A DNA stretch of 64,000 nucleotides from NCBI RefSeq assembly GCF_030272615.1, contig NC_081407.1, forward strand, positions 140,436,897-140,500,896. The letters run 5' to 3'. Both the position numbers and the translations under genes were made by a program. Under the pieces are notes generated by a model. The model was not told the origin of the DNA and did not search any database. It saw only the letters and a program-made list of their open reading frames with translations. Source of the DNA: Cryptomeria japonica (lineage: Eukaryota; Streptophyta; Pinopsida; Cupressales; Cupressaceae). Shown here piece by piece: positions 22,640 to 33,914 of this stretch. The first letter of the stretch is position 1, and each line of letters opens with the position of its first letter.

Positions 22640-24235
22640 TTGCAACAACATGACTCATATCAAAAAAAAAATTGTCTCCGCATGCATCGCCTTGATCATC
22701 ATGTCATCATAGGTTTGCATATAGGAGACATAACTGAAAAAATATTAAAAATCATATTAAACGCTGAAAAAATCATAGAAATTTTGAAAAATCAAAATTC
22801 AAACAAATCAAAAAACCAAAAATACAAAAACATTTGCAAAACATTAAAAATCATAAAAAGATCCTGAGCAAATACCAAAAAAATGAAAATCCAACAAAAT
22901 CAACCAAAAACATTCAAAATGATCCACAAAAACCCTAAACATCGAAAAACTAAAAAACTAAACTAAAAATTGAAAACAATAAAAAACTTACAATGAAATA
23001 TCTCGTAAGAAACAAATACCCTAGCAGATATCCAACAAACACTTTGCACAAAGTTAAACAAAGGATATAACTATCTTTTAAAAAATCTACAACCAAACTG
23101 ATCGTCTTATCAATCACTGATATCCACATCAATGTGATCATTATCATGTCTTAGACATAATCACATACGCTCAAAACCAGACAAATTAGTCTTAAACGGG
23201 GTCCAAAACTTCTAAAACCAAACATTATCAACCATCACATCAAACAAATCAAAGAAAAGGCACAGTCAGTCTAGCTACTGAGTTTTGTCTAAATTTAGTT
23301 TTTATCTTTTATCAATTGGCGAAGATCATGTTTCTATGCTACTCAAGGATGTCCAAAACTAAATAGAGGAGCCATGATGGGCATGATCCTTTACTTTGTT
23401 TGTTGTTTGAGGTATGAACCAATGAAGTTCTGGGGCAATGGCTCTAGTGGGTGTCTGTGATAGGAGCATTCAGCTAATGAATGTCACACATACCTCAAAC
23501 CCTAGCGTAATTCCCAAAATGGAGGGTTCATTCCTTGTCTGCTACATGTTTGTCTCTTATAGTGAGATATCTATACATCCTGGTTCCTTATACCTTGGTG
23601 TACTAAGCTTCATTGTTACATAATAAGGCTCAATGATGATAATGTATTGCACTACGAATAAAGGCAACAAAGAGTACTCATCACTATCACATCATATCGA
23701 TTTTGCTATCAAGTTAACACAGTTGATTATTCATTTTTACCAATCTCTTCATCATCTTTTCCAAATCTATCTCTCTTACTAACACTTCTTCTAATTCAAG
23801 AGGCACAATCAACAATATATTTTGACATTACAAAAACATTCATAGCAGTTGCATTCATTTTAAGTTGATTTGTTTATAGTTAGATTGCATTATCACTTAA
23901 ATACATCTTACTTAGATTCCCTTTCATTATTACTTAGCTTAAGTGCATCTTCATGTAGATTTAATTGCATTAGATTCATATCATATCATGTAAAATTCAT
24001 TATCACATTAATCTATTTCAAAAGCCTTAGTTACACAATCATATCATCACATTATATTAAATAGAATGCACATACAATCAAAAAATTCATCACACACATA
24101 ACACATCTAATAGACACATCATATAGAACCATGCATCGTATAAATAACACAAGGCATGTAAAACACCACCAAAATGCATATCATATATATCTCAAAAAGT
24201 GTCAAAATACATCAAATCAAGTAGAACACAATGTC
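22640..24235. other. A-rich spacer of element H
   Basis: 22730-22990 is an imperfect array of aaaaatcaaaa-type words resembling the spacer of G at 47209-47372. 23300-23640 resembles 47600-47830 of G (aagatcatg, atgaagttct, ggtgtct). 23640-24235 is AT-rich without ORFs of note. I see no gene. Confidence 0.5.
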
Positions 24236-26226
24236 TCATCCGACACTGCCTCTATCTCTAGAAGGATCATGCCTATTGGATCCTGCCTCAGGATGACCCA
24301 ATGATGACCTAGGAGGACCCGTCATGCCTTCACTGCTCATCCGTTGACTTGTGTCTCTGCTAGATCCACTTTGAGATCTATAAGCTTGATAGTTAGGCTC
24401 CCTTTGATCCTCAAGAATGACTCTCATATGTTTTTCTATAGTAAATATCCTCTTGAGTAGCAGTAAATAATCTATCTGACTACCTCCGCACATCAATCCT
24501 TGGGCCAAACAACTGATCATACACATCCATGACCACCCATGTCCTCCGCACCACATAATTTCTCTCCCGCTAGAGATGATCTCCATCAACAATAGCCCTA
24601 TCCCTCTTTCTTACAATCTGATCTCTCTCTACCTCCAAGGCACCATACGATTTTTCGGAAGTTCTCCCTATCATCCATCCACCATTGTCTCAAAGTCACA
24701 ACTAGATCCTCCAAGCTCCTAATCCGATCTCTCAAAACCTGCTCATCCTCACCCTCCTTGTTGCCACCTCTCTTTGTGGTTGGTGCATCTCCAACCTCAA
24801 GCATCTCAATGTCCTACCCACCACCATCCCCACCATCACTCCCTCCACTACTAGATGATCTTGTCTAAGAATCATCACTCTCATCTTGACCAGAGCTGCT
24901 CATAGACTTGGTGTCTCCACCAATGTCTACATCTTCCTCACTATCCTCCTACTCTGCCTCTGTTGCCACTATTGTTGCAATCAATCCAATATGACCACCA
25001 TCTCGACCTCCACCATCTTGACCTCCACCATCTCTTCCTCCACCATTTATCCCTCTCCCACTCCCTGTAGGCACCCTCCTGTGTCAGATCTGCTAAGGAG
25101 AAATAGGAATCCTAGGATCAGTCAATGGTACTGGCATATGATGCACCCACCAAGCGTCATACTTTGGTGTAGCACCAGGATCTGTAACCCTAGTGGACCA
25201 ACCCTACTATAATTATCGAAGAGAATCAAACTTTGCAATAGCAACATGAGGTTGTACACAAACCCCCTAATCCCCAATCTCTCATGTAATCTGAGCAAAG
25301 TAAGTTGTCACATCTGGCACACCCTGTACCTCCCCAAACTGACTAAGTACTTGGCTAGGAAGATGGAAATCAATATCCCTGTGTCTACCAATATCTCAAC
25401 CAATAAGATATTGTTTCTGTCTACAATAAGGTAAATGTTGCGCGTCATTAGCCCAACCACAACAATCAAGATAAGGTCTCTAGGAGAAATATTGCAATAT
25501 ATCAATCTGATGTCTCCAGTAAAGGGTCTTCCCCGATGCCCTATGTCTAATGACAACTATGTATCTATATGCATATGGTTGCTCATCAACAAGATCAACA
25601 TGAATAATCGCCCAAAAGATAGCCATATGCTCCCAAGCCCATATCTAGAGAAAAGTGATGCCACAACCAATAGATTTATGCTCTAAGTATATAATGCCAT
25701 ACATCTCATGATATAAAGTAGCTAATGAGCACGAACCCCAAGCAAAAACATGTCTATCAATATTCATCTCCCGGATGACTCTACCCCATCCGAAAGGGAA
25801 ACCAAGTGTTTGTCAATCAGGAATAAGTAAGCCAGCAACAATAGAGCATAGAATGATAGTAAGGTTGTGATAATCAAGATCATCCCATGGGATCTGATAT
25901 CGACCCCGTATAGATAAGTCCTCCTTTGAGCACTCAAACAAATCAAACAGTTCGTAAACATCATCATCACGATTGAATATAACTTGGGCGCCATGAATGG
26001 GAATATGAAGAATCCGCCACACATCCTCAAGTGTGACTGATGCCTCAACAATAGGTAAATGGAACGAACAAGTCTTAGAATGCCACCACTCGACTAAAGC
26101 AGTGATCCTGACCCTGTTGGTCATAACCTCTAGCAAGTACAATATGTGATATAAACCTAAATGTCTGATCAAAGCAGTCTCGTCATCAAGAAGTTCATGG
26201 TGAAGCTCAAGACCATCTAGCCTCAT
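24236..26226 (-). pseudogene. Element H antisense plant mobile domain (PMD) gene, decayed
   Basis: The best part is 25813-26226, beginning M-R-L-D-G-L and holding the PMD signature W-W-H-S-K-T-C-S-F-H-L-P followed by V-T-L-E-D-V-W-R-I-L at about 26015-26100. It aligns by eye with the same region of the G gene (49808-50296). Reading then moves to other frames (25764-26051), so frameshifts have accumulated. Between about 24950 and 25070 the minus strand encodes a Gly/Asp-rich tract. 24598-24804 encodes a coiled-coil-like segment (L-R-D-R-I-R-S-L-E-D-L), and 24236-24592 ends in a polar tail, the same order as in G. PMD proteins of plants (MAIN/MAIL family) act in silencing and genome stability; PMD genes are also known inside transposons. 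Function here is not known. Confidence 0.7.
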
Positions 26227-26777
26227 CTGCCTACCAATTAGGAAAGGGTAATGTGCCTACAAGATGAAACACATAAAAATATCATTTACTATTTTTGCAG
26301 GACAAAAATCAAATCAAGCGTATTGGAAAAAATACAAAAAACTATTTAAGTCAAATGTGTTAGGATTAATGATAGTCCCAAAGATAATAAGAGGGGGGGT
26401 GAATCAATATCTAACCAGTTTACATATTCTTTAACCTTATTAAGTATTTTGCATTCCAAAACAGTGTACCGATAAATAAGAATTAATGCAGTAAACAGGA
26501 ACAATAAAGACAAAATAGAAAACACACCTTAACACAAGATGTTTAACAAGGAAACCGGGTGTGGGAAAAACCTCGGTGGGATTTATGACCCACAATATTC
26601 ACTCACTGGCCAATGAATAAATATTACTTACAATGAGGGGCCTGCACATGCAGGAAGCCCAACTACCTAAAGCTCACTGCTCAATCACAAGATAGAAGTC
26701 TCACTGACTTACAAAATGGATTATGAAAATATGATACAATGTACTACTTCAAATCAACATCAATTATGTCAGGTTCA

Positions 26778-27240
26778 TGTTGAAATGTGGCAACTGATCA
26801 GCAAAGTACTGTACACTCAGCATGTATCCTCGTCGGGGTCCGGGGTTGGGCCGGGCCCCGGGCAGAGGTTCAAGGGCGGCAGCCCCCGAGAAAGCGGGGG
26901 TTCGGGGGCGGCAGCCCCCAAGAAAAATTTTTTTTGCCGTTTTTGTTGATGAAAACCGACATTGTAATAAAACCCTAAAAAAGGCCAACTTTGTTTGTTG
27001 CCCTAAAAATGCATGTTATAAGCGGCTGGGATGCTTAAGGCATTGTAAGGTTGATGTACTGTTTTTGCTGGATAATAAGAAAGATTGGACGGCTGTGTAT
27101 GGTGGACGTAACCCATTCTGGGTGAACCACGTTAAATCTCTGTGTTATCTGTGTCCTGTTTTATTTCTTTATCTTTTGTATTTAAATCTGCATATAATTG
27201 TTAGTTCATATTTGCTTCGGATCTGCTTGAAACCCTAACA
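26778..27240 (+). repeat. 5' LTR of element F
   Basis: TGTTGAAATGTGG to AACCCTAACA, 463 bp. A GC-rich 32-bp unit (starting ggttc at 26867 and again at 26899) is in tandem here but single in the 3' LTR, which explains the length difference. Confidence 0.95.
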
Positions 27241-27242
27241 AT

Positions 27243-27254
27243 TGGTATCAGAAC
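27243..27254 (+). other. Element F primer binding site (tRNA-iMet)
   Basis: TGGTATCAGAAC follows the LTR end and AT spacer. It differs by one transition from the standard TGGTATCAGAGC. Confidence 0.9.
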
Positions 27255-27300
27255 GAAGTTTTCTGTAAATTGGCAGGACTTTCAGATTTGAGTGGGAGCA

Positions 27301-27960
27301 ATGGAGGATTCCAAATTCAAGGTCGAAAAGTTTAACGGCCAAAATTATCAGTTATGGAAAATGCAGATGGAGGATTACCTATATCAAAAGGATTTGTGGC
27401 GGCCATTGGAAGGAAAGGCAAAGAAACCGACCATAATATCAGATGAAGAGTGGGACATTTTAGATAGAAAGGCACTGGGATCCATTCGATTGTGCCTTGC
27501 ATCGTCTGTAGCATTCAATATAACAGAAGCAAAAACGACTGTAGATTTGATGGCAACATTGGCTAAGCTGTATGAGAAACCCTCGGCTTCTAATAAGGTA
27601 TTTCTTATGAAGCGTTTGTTTAATTTGAAAATGAGGGAGGGAGGATCTGTAGCGGAGCACTTAAATGAATTTAATACAATTACCAGTCAATTGTCTTCGG
27701 TAAAAATTACCTTTGCAGAAGAGGTTAGGGCTCTCTTGATTTTATGTTCTTTGCCAGAAAGCTGGAATAGCTTGGTTATGACTGTAAGCAACTCTGTCTC
27801 TGGTAAAAATACTTTGGTATTTGATGATATTGTTGGTGTTATCCTAAGTGAGGAAATGCGAAGGAAAAGCACGAGGGAAGTCAAAGAAAGGACGCTCTCA
27901 ATCTAGAGGAAAGAAAGATTGCTGGTACTGCGGAAAGCCTGGTCATCTAAAGAAAGACTG
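27301..27960 (+). pseudogene. Element F gag with CCHC knuckle
   Basis: The ATG at 27301 (M-E-D-S-K-F) is the likely start; an upstream in-frame GTG is less likely. The copia gag begins K-V-E-K-F-N-G-Q-N-Y-Q-L-W-K and runs through the UBN2 region to about 27850. There a one-base shift moves the frame, and the original frame ends at 27904-27906. In the new frame an Arg/Lys/Ser-rich stretch leads to an intact knuckle C-W-Y-C-G-K-P-G-H-L-K-K-D-C at 27919-27960. The knuckle packages RNA. Confidence 0.88.
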
Positions 27961-28948
27961 TTGGTCTCAGAAAAACAAAGAAGGAGACAAAAATGAAAAT
28001 GACAGTAAGGAAGCTAATATTGCAAGTAATACATTACAAGATGCTTTAATCTTATGTTTGGATAATGTTAATGATTCCTGGGTAATAGATTCTGGGGATT
28101 CATTTCATGCTACACCCCATAGAAAATATTTTCTAGATTATGTTCAAGGTGATTTTGGACAGGTATATTTGGGTGATGATGAGCCCTGTCAAATTGTTGG
28201 AAAAGGAAAGATAAAGATCAAGTTGCAGAATGGTAATGACTGGTTTCTGCAGGAGGTAAGACATGTTCCTAATTTAAGAAGAAATTTAATTTTTGCAGGG
28301 CAACTAGGTAGTGAAGGTTGCATAGTTACCTTCTTAGACAGTATGTGGAAGGTCACTAAAGGATCGTTAGTAGTAGCTAAAGGTGCGAAGGTAGGCACAT
28401 TATATCTGTGTACTGGTAACACTTACTCTACCTTAGCTGCTACGAATAAAGTTACTGCAGGGACAACAACAATAAATGTTGCAAGAACAGATTCGATAAT
28501 GTGGCACCATAGGCTTGGGCACATGAGTGAGAAAGGGATGAAAATCCTTCACTCCAAAAATCTATTGCCAGGACTAAAGAAGATTGATTTAGAGTTCTCT
28601 GAAAACTATGTTTATGGTAAACAGAAAAGAGTCAGATTTCTCAAGGTTGGGAAAAAGAAGAAGAGTGAGAAGTTAGAGCTTGTACATTCAGATGTATGGG
28701 GACCGGCTCAGGTATCATCTCTTGGTGGCTCTTGTTATTATGTTATTTTTATTGATGACTCAACCAGAAAAACATGGGTATATTTCCTAAAACAAAAATC
28801 AAATGTTTTTGAAACTTTTAAGAAATGGAAAGCTCTGGTTGAGAATGAGACAGGAAAAAAGTTGAAGTGTCTTAGATTGGATAATGGAGGTGAGTATTGC
28901 AGCAAAGCATTTGAAGATTACTGTTCCTTAAATGGGATTCGAAAGTAG
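27961..28948 (+). pseudogene. Element F protease and integrase catalytic core
   Basis: It is in the shifted frame after gag. The protease core V-I-D-S-G-D-S-F-H-A-T at about 28082-28114 keeps D-S-G. The zinc-binding start of integrase has W-H-H-R-L-G-H at about 28502; the usual C-x-x-C following it is changed (V-Y-G-K). The catalytic core shows H-S-D-V-W-G near 28686 and L-D-N-G-G-E-Y near 28876. Reading stops at TAG 28946-28948, where related elements have a polar residue such as Gln, so CAG to TAG fits. Confidence 0.88.
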
Positions 28949-31103
28949 AAGATAGTTCCAGGAACTCCACAGGAAAATGGTGTGTCAGAGAGAATGAATA
29001 GGACCATCATGGAACGTGCGAGGAGCATGAGATTGCATGCTGGATTGCCCTTACATTTTTGGGCAGATGTTGTACATACTGCTGTTTATTTGATAAATAG
29101 AGGACCTTCAACCCCTTTGGATGGTGGTATTCCAGAGGAGGCATGGACTGGTAAAAAGGTAAATTATTATTTTCTAAAAACTTTTGGTTGCAAAGCTTTT
29201 GTCCATGTTGATAAAGAAAATAGAACCAAGCTTGATGCTAAATCTCAGAAATGTACCTTCATTGGATATGGGATAGATGAATATGGCTATCGGTTATGGG
29301 ATTTTGAAAATAAGAAAATAATTAGAAGTAGAGATGTTATATTCAATGAGAAAGTTATGTATAAAGAACAGATGCAGGAAAAGAAGCATGAACATGACAA
29401 ACAAGAATATGTGGTGTTGGATGAGATTCCTGAAAATGAAATGCCACAGGTACCTGATGCTCAGCAACAACAGATTGTCCCACAAACTTCTGCAAGTGTT
29501 AGATGTTCTACGAGGACAAGTAGACCCCCTGAAATATTTTCTCCTTCTTTGTATTCTATTTTATTAACGGATTCTGGTGAACCAGAAGAATATGAAGAAG
29601 CAATGCAGGTGGATGTCAAACAACAGTGGCAACTAGGCATGAAAGAGGAGATGGACTCCTTGATGAAAAATAAGACTTGGGACTTAGTCCCTTTACCTGT
29701 AGAAAAAAGAGCCTTGCCTAACAAATGGGTTTATCGGCTGAAGGAGGAGGAAGGAGGTCAAAAAAGATATAAGGCCAGACTTGTGGTAAAAGGTTTTGCA
29801 CAGAAAAAGGGTATAGATTATGATGAAATATTTTCTCCAGTTGTAAAAATGACTTCAATTAGAACTGTACTTAGTCTTGTGGCTGCAGATGATTTACATC
29901 TTGAACAATTAGATGTCAAAACAACTTTTCTCCATGGAGATTTGGAGGAGGAAATTTACATGTTGCAACCACAGGGATATGAGGTCAAAGAAAAGTCTGT
30001 ATGGCCTAAAGCAAGCACCCCGACAATGGTATTTAAAATTTGATAGTTTCATGGCTGAACACGGTTATCATAGATGTCATTCTGATCATTGTGTATATTT
30101 TAAGAGATTTGATAATGGCAGTTATATTATCATGTTGCTTTATGTTGATGACATGCTTGTTGCTGGGTCTAACATGCAACATATAAATGATCTTAAACAG
30201 AAATTAGCCAGGTCATTTGCTATGAAGGATTTGGGTGCAGCTAAGAAAATTCTCGGTATGAGAATTACACGGGACAGGAAAAATAGAACCTTGAATTTGT
30301 CTCAAAGTGAGTATATAAAGAAGGTGTTGAAAAGATTTAACATGCAGGATGCAAAAGCAGTTAGTACACCTTTGGCTAGTCATTTCAAATTGACTAAGGA
30401 GATGTGCCCAAAGGCACAGGAAGAGGTTAATAAAATGTCTAACATCCCGTATTCATCAGCTGTTGGAAGTCTGATGTATGCAATGGTATGCACAAGGCCA
30501 GATATTGCACATGCAGTGGGAGTTGTGAGCAGGTTTATGAGTAATCCGGGTATGGAACATTGGAATGTTGTGAAATGGATTCTTCGGTATTTGAAAGGAA
30601 CTACTATGAAGGCATTATGTTTCAAAGGATCTAATGCTGCTCTAAGTGGATTTGTTGACTCTAATCTGGCAGGTGATATTGATTCACGGAGGAGTACTAC
30701 AAGGTATGTTTTTACTATAGGGGAAACTGTAGTCAGTTGGATTTCTAGGCTGCAAAAGGTTGTTGCACTTTCAACCACTGAAGCTGAGTATGTTGCTGCT
30801 ACAGAAGCCAGCAAAGAGATGATTTGGTTGCAATGTTATCTGAAGGAATTGGGTCGGACACAAGAGGATAGCCCATTGTATACTGATAGCCAGAGTGTCA
30901 TTCATCTTGCAAAGAACTCTGCTTTTCATTCAAGGACAAAGCACATTCAACTCAGGTACCACTTCATCCGGTCTATTTTGGAAGAGGGTGAGTTACGGCT
31001 TGAGAAGATTCACACAAGTGAGAATCCTGCCGATATGTTCACAAAGGTAGTTCCACAGGAGAAGCTGATTTCTTCATCAGTTTCTGTTGGTCTTCTTGAT
31101 TGA
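28949..31103 (+). pseudogene. Element F integrase C-terminus, reverse transcriptase and RNase H
   Basis: It continues the same frame after the TAG: P-G-T-P-Q-E-N-G-V-S-E-R-M-N holds the third integrase Glu, followed by the F-G-C-K-A-F block and linker. RT begins near 29700 (N-K-W-V-Y-R-L-K). Near 29993 a short deletion with frame change falls between G-Y-E-V-K and K-S-L-Y-G-L-K-Q-A-P. The other frame then runs to 31103 with Y-V-D-D-M-L-V-A-G near 30143, the M-Y-A-M-V-C-T-R-P-D-I-A-H block near 30477, and RNase H (T-E-A-E-Y-V-A-A-T-E, E-N-P-A-D-M-F-T-K). It ends at TGA 31101-31103. Confidence 0.9.
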
Positions 31104-31184
31104 TAATTGTGGAATTTATACCAGTCAAGTCCTAGTGTTTTATCTAGCGGATGTTGCATGTACAGTGGTGTCGTGTAGTATCAA

Positions 31185-31242
31185 TCTCCAAGTGGGAGAT
31201 TGTTCGATGTGGAGCTTGATCAGTCTCCAAGTGGGAGATTGT
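31185..31242 (+). other. Duplicated polypurine tract of element F
   Basis: The tract AAGTGGGAGAT at 31229-31239 adjoins the 3' LTR. A 39-base upstream copy (from 31185) repeats the tract and also the start of the LTR (tgttcgatgtgg), a vestigial duplication of the U3 boundary. Confidence 0.75.
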
Positions 31243-31670
31243 TGAAATGTGGCGACTGATCAGCAAAGTACTGTACACTCAGCACGTATCCTCGCCGGGG
31301 TCTAGGGCTGGGCCGAGCCCCGGGCAGGGGTTCGGGGGTGGCAGCCCCCGAGAAATTTTTTTTTTGCCATTTTTGTTGATGAAAACCGACATTGTAATAA
31401 AACCCTAAAAAAGGCCGACTTTGTTTGTTGCCCTAAAAATGCATGTTATAAGCGGCTGGGATGCTTAAGGCATTGTAAGGTTGATGTACTGTTTTTGCTG
31501 GATAATAAGAAAGATTGGACAGCTGTGTATGGTGGACGTAACCCATTCTGGGTGAACCACGTTAAATCTCTGTGTTATCTGTGTCCTGTTTTATTTCTTT
31601 ATCTTTTGTATTTAAATCTGCATATAATTGTTAGTTCATATTTGCTTCAGATCTGCTTGAAACCCTAACA
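31240..31670 (+). repeat. 3' LTR of element F
   Basis: TGTTGAAATGTGG to AACCCTAACA, 431 bp, followed by the GTTCA target duplication. It has one copy of the 32-bp GC-rich unit. Confidence 0.95.
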
Positions 31671-32040
31671 GTTCAGTACCAGTTTAAGCTCATTCTATAA
31701 CCATAAACCTTCTTCAAAATCCGCCCTTATCATTCTCTCATTCTTATCTCCTATTCCATCCTCTATCTTCTATTTTTCTAGATGATTTACAAGATCTCAT
31801 ACATATATGAGTCTATTACAATATGTCGTGTCGGCTTTACAAAAAGATATTTACAATTAAATACAATAAACAAAAGTTTATTCCTGTTGGCTAGGGTGCC
31901 GGTATGCATTGTTGCCGTTGTCGGTGAAGTGTTTGCCGGTGTCTTTACTAGATGAATGTCGGGTGGTTGCCTGAAGGTTGCCGGTAGGTTGCCATCAATG
32001 ACAACACCATCATTTCTCACTAGAGTGTAGAATGCCAACA

Positions 32041-32235
32041 AAATGTGCATCATTAAAATCAATTATGCATCACTACAGACAATTGTGCATCATTTAAAGC
32101 ACATGTGAATTATTAAACACAAGTGCACTTATTAAACAAAAGTGCAAACCAAATTGATAATTGCGAATTAATCAATGCAAATGCGCACAAATAAAATCAA
32201 TTGTGAACTGATCCAAAAGCAATTGTGCATTAATT
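32041..32235. repeat. Short-motif array of element H, core TGCA/GTGCAC
   Basis: Repeated words such as attgtgcatcatt, caattgtgcat and aagtgca recur at roughly 15-25 base spacing within 195 bases (for example at 32044, 32064, 32083, 32123, 32140, 32224). The position between the antisense PMD start and the 3' LTR is the same as that of the AGCGCT array of element G, but the core differs. Confidence 0.6.
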
Positions 32236-32715
32236 AAAAAAAATTGGCTCTAACATCATCATGAAATTCTTTGGAAAAACAAGCAAAAATGAGCAAATTT
32301 TTTGGAAAACTTATCGGGCCTCCAGTGCTGGCCAGTCTCTGATATGCACACACTCGATCAGACCGGTACAACCTCGCTCTATGGCCTGCCATCATGCTCT
32401 AAAGTCATAGGAAAGCACTAAAATCAAGAAGAGCTTCACAAAATCAAAAGAATGCAAATGGCCAAAAGAATTATAGCTCACAATTAGGGTTTTTATCACT
32501 GTGATGGTCGTGGTCCCCCTGAACTTCAACGCACTTGTAGCACAGTCAAACGAACTCAAAATCGCACGAAACACGGTATCAAAAAAAGGGTCTCAATTCC
32601 AAAAAATTTCGACCACTTTTTCCGAGGGGGCATATTTACACTATAAGCATCATCGGGGCATCCTGGGGCAGAAATTTTTTGTTTTCTTCGAAACAACATC
32701 GTCTCGACATTGTGT
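32236..32715. other. Element H block between array and polypurine tract
   Basis: No gene. 32500-32715 resembles 51160-51420 of G: ccgtggtcccc/gtccccctgaac, then a tttcgaccactttttccgag block like ttttcggcccatctctcgag, then gagggggcat, a ggggcat...tttct stretch and the polypurine tract. Confidence 0.55.
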
Positions 32716-32729
32716 CAAAGAGGTGCAAA
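32716..32729 (+). other. Polypurine tract of element H
   Basis: CAAAGAGGTGCAAA directly precedes the LTR start TGTAGAC. The same place in G reads CAAAGAGGGGCAAA. Confidence 0.7.
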
Positions 32730-33914
32730 TGTAGACAATGAAAAATGTCTTTTTCATCATCACTAATTATTCATCCTTATTGATTAAGTAATTCTTTAAT
32801 TAATTAATTAAGCCAATTATTCTTCTAAACTGACTCAATCACCACATTCAACATTTTTAATTATCAATTTCTATCTCTTAATTAATTAATCAGTTAACCC
32901 TATCTCAAATACTAATTAAATATTATTTATTTAATTAATCACGATTTATCCCTTAATTAAATAATCTTTAGTATTTAATTGATCTTATTTCTAATGTTTA
33001 AATAATTTCATTTAAATTATTTAAATTAATTAACTTATTCCTCCAATTCCCCAAATTCGAGTGTCAAATAAGTCCATCTAATTCCAAGTTATCAAATTCA
33101 CATTTCACCAAATCTGAATTTCAATAAATTTCATGTGCATTCCAACATTCAAAAATCAAAATTCAAATCCAAATTGAAAATGAAAATCAAATTCATCTCA
33201 AAATCCTACAACACATGTTGAAATCATAACTGATTGATCAAATCAATTGACTAATCAGTTAACTAAGATAACTCACCAATCACCCCTTTTCACTCCAAAT
33301 CACATTTCTAACTAATCAATCAATCTACTTATCTCTCCAATCCATTTAGTCATCTAATCCATCAATTTTGTCAACTGATCAATCTATTCAGTCCACTATC
33401 CAATCTATTTAGTTGACAAGTCAATCCATCTGAGTTAACAAATCAATCAACTTTGTTAGCAGATCAATCTAAATTAGTTATCTCCCAATCAGGACTTGAG
33501 TTCAAAATCCCTCCCCATCTCTCATGAAAATCTATATAAACAACATAATTTTATCAAATCAAACTAGATCACACTTTTCAAAGCAATTGACAATCTATGC
33601 AGGAATTTCAGTGCAATACCTGAGAGTCACCCACACAATTTCGAAGAAAAAATGGAAGCACAAATTAGAAAGAGGGAGGTTTGCTTAGTTTAAAGATTTC
33701 ATTTCTTTCAATTTGATATTCTCTTGTGTTATGTTTGATTATATTTGATTAGTTAAAGATTTGTGATCATCTTTACCCCCTAATTAGATTTAATTTTATG
33801 ATATTCAAGCATGAAAACACTATAATCTCATGGATATTGCTCCATTACCAACTAGGCATCCATAGCTCTGATGGAGTTACTCGTATGTTCCCAAATCCAA
33901 TAATTTTGATATTG
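32730..33914 (+). repeat. 3' LTR of element H (right end unresolved)
   Basis: It starts TGTAGACAATG, like the solo LTR at 35224 (TGTAGACGAATA). Long AT-rich runs of ttaattaa/aaattaatt make up U3, and a TATA-like ctatataaa lies at about 33531-33539. Compared with G and the solo LTR, the end is expected some 450-540 bases after the TATA box, close to or just past the point where element G is inserted. I therefore give 33914 as a provisional limit. Confidence 0.5.

Larger units (their letters stand above)
26778..31670 (+). mobile_element. Element F: near-complete Ty1/copia of the Tork/Tnt1 type
   Basis: Complete insertion of 4893 bp with target duplication GTTCA (26773-26777 and 31671-31675), LTRs of 463 and 431 bp, primer site 27243-27254, gag-pol 27301-31103 and polypurine tract 31229-31239. 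Domain wording in RT (Y-G-L-K-Q-A-P-R-Q-W-Y, Y-V-D-D-M-L-V-A-G) and the W-H-x-R-L-G-H block is that of Tork/Tnt1 elements. The LTRs differ mainly by transitions and one 32-bp duplication. Two frameshifts and one stop inactivate it. It sits inside the solo LTR of the C type. Confidence 0.93.
26358..32040 (-). mobile_element. Solo LTR of the element C type, interrupted by element F
   Basis: The LTR is 26358-26777 plus 31676-32040, about 785 bp without F. On the minus strand it starts TGTTGGCATTC (32040) and ends AATCCTAACA (26358). It is flanked by the perfect target duplication AAATG (26353-26357 and 32041-32045). No internal element sequence remains, so LTR-LTR recombination has removed it. 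Matches to the C LTR include the gccatcaatgacaa block, the accgggtgtgggaaaaacct block and the gagggggggtgaatc motif. Confidence 0.88.
22601..33914 (+). mobile_element. Element H: old, 3'-half Ty3/gypsy relative of G, carrying antisense PMD gene
   Basis: Once the solo LTR and element F (26358-32040) are removed, the remaining order matches the part of G after pol. It has an A-rich spacer (22640-23150), a block with atgaagttctggggcaatg (compare 47658 in G), an antisense PMD gene (24236-26226), a short-motif array (32041-32235), a GC-richer block containing gtccccctgaac (compare 51169 in G), a polypurine tract (32716-32729) and a 3' LTR from 32730. No gag or pol is present to the left, so H is a truncated, diverged member. 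The orientation is inferred from G. The left and right limits are approximate, and G is inserted immediately to the right. Confidence 0.62.

Noticed and set aside
23870-24064. Small ORFs in the AT-rich part of H
   Set aside because: Length expected by chance, with low-complexity Leu/Ser/Ile composition.
26787-27238. Overlapping ORFs in all frames of the F 5' LTR
   Set aside because: They arise from GC-rich LTR sequence free of stops. The 3' LTR copy does not keep them, and they lie before the primer site.
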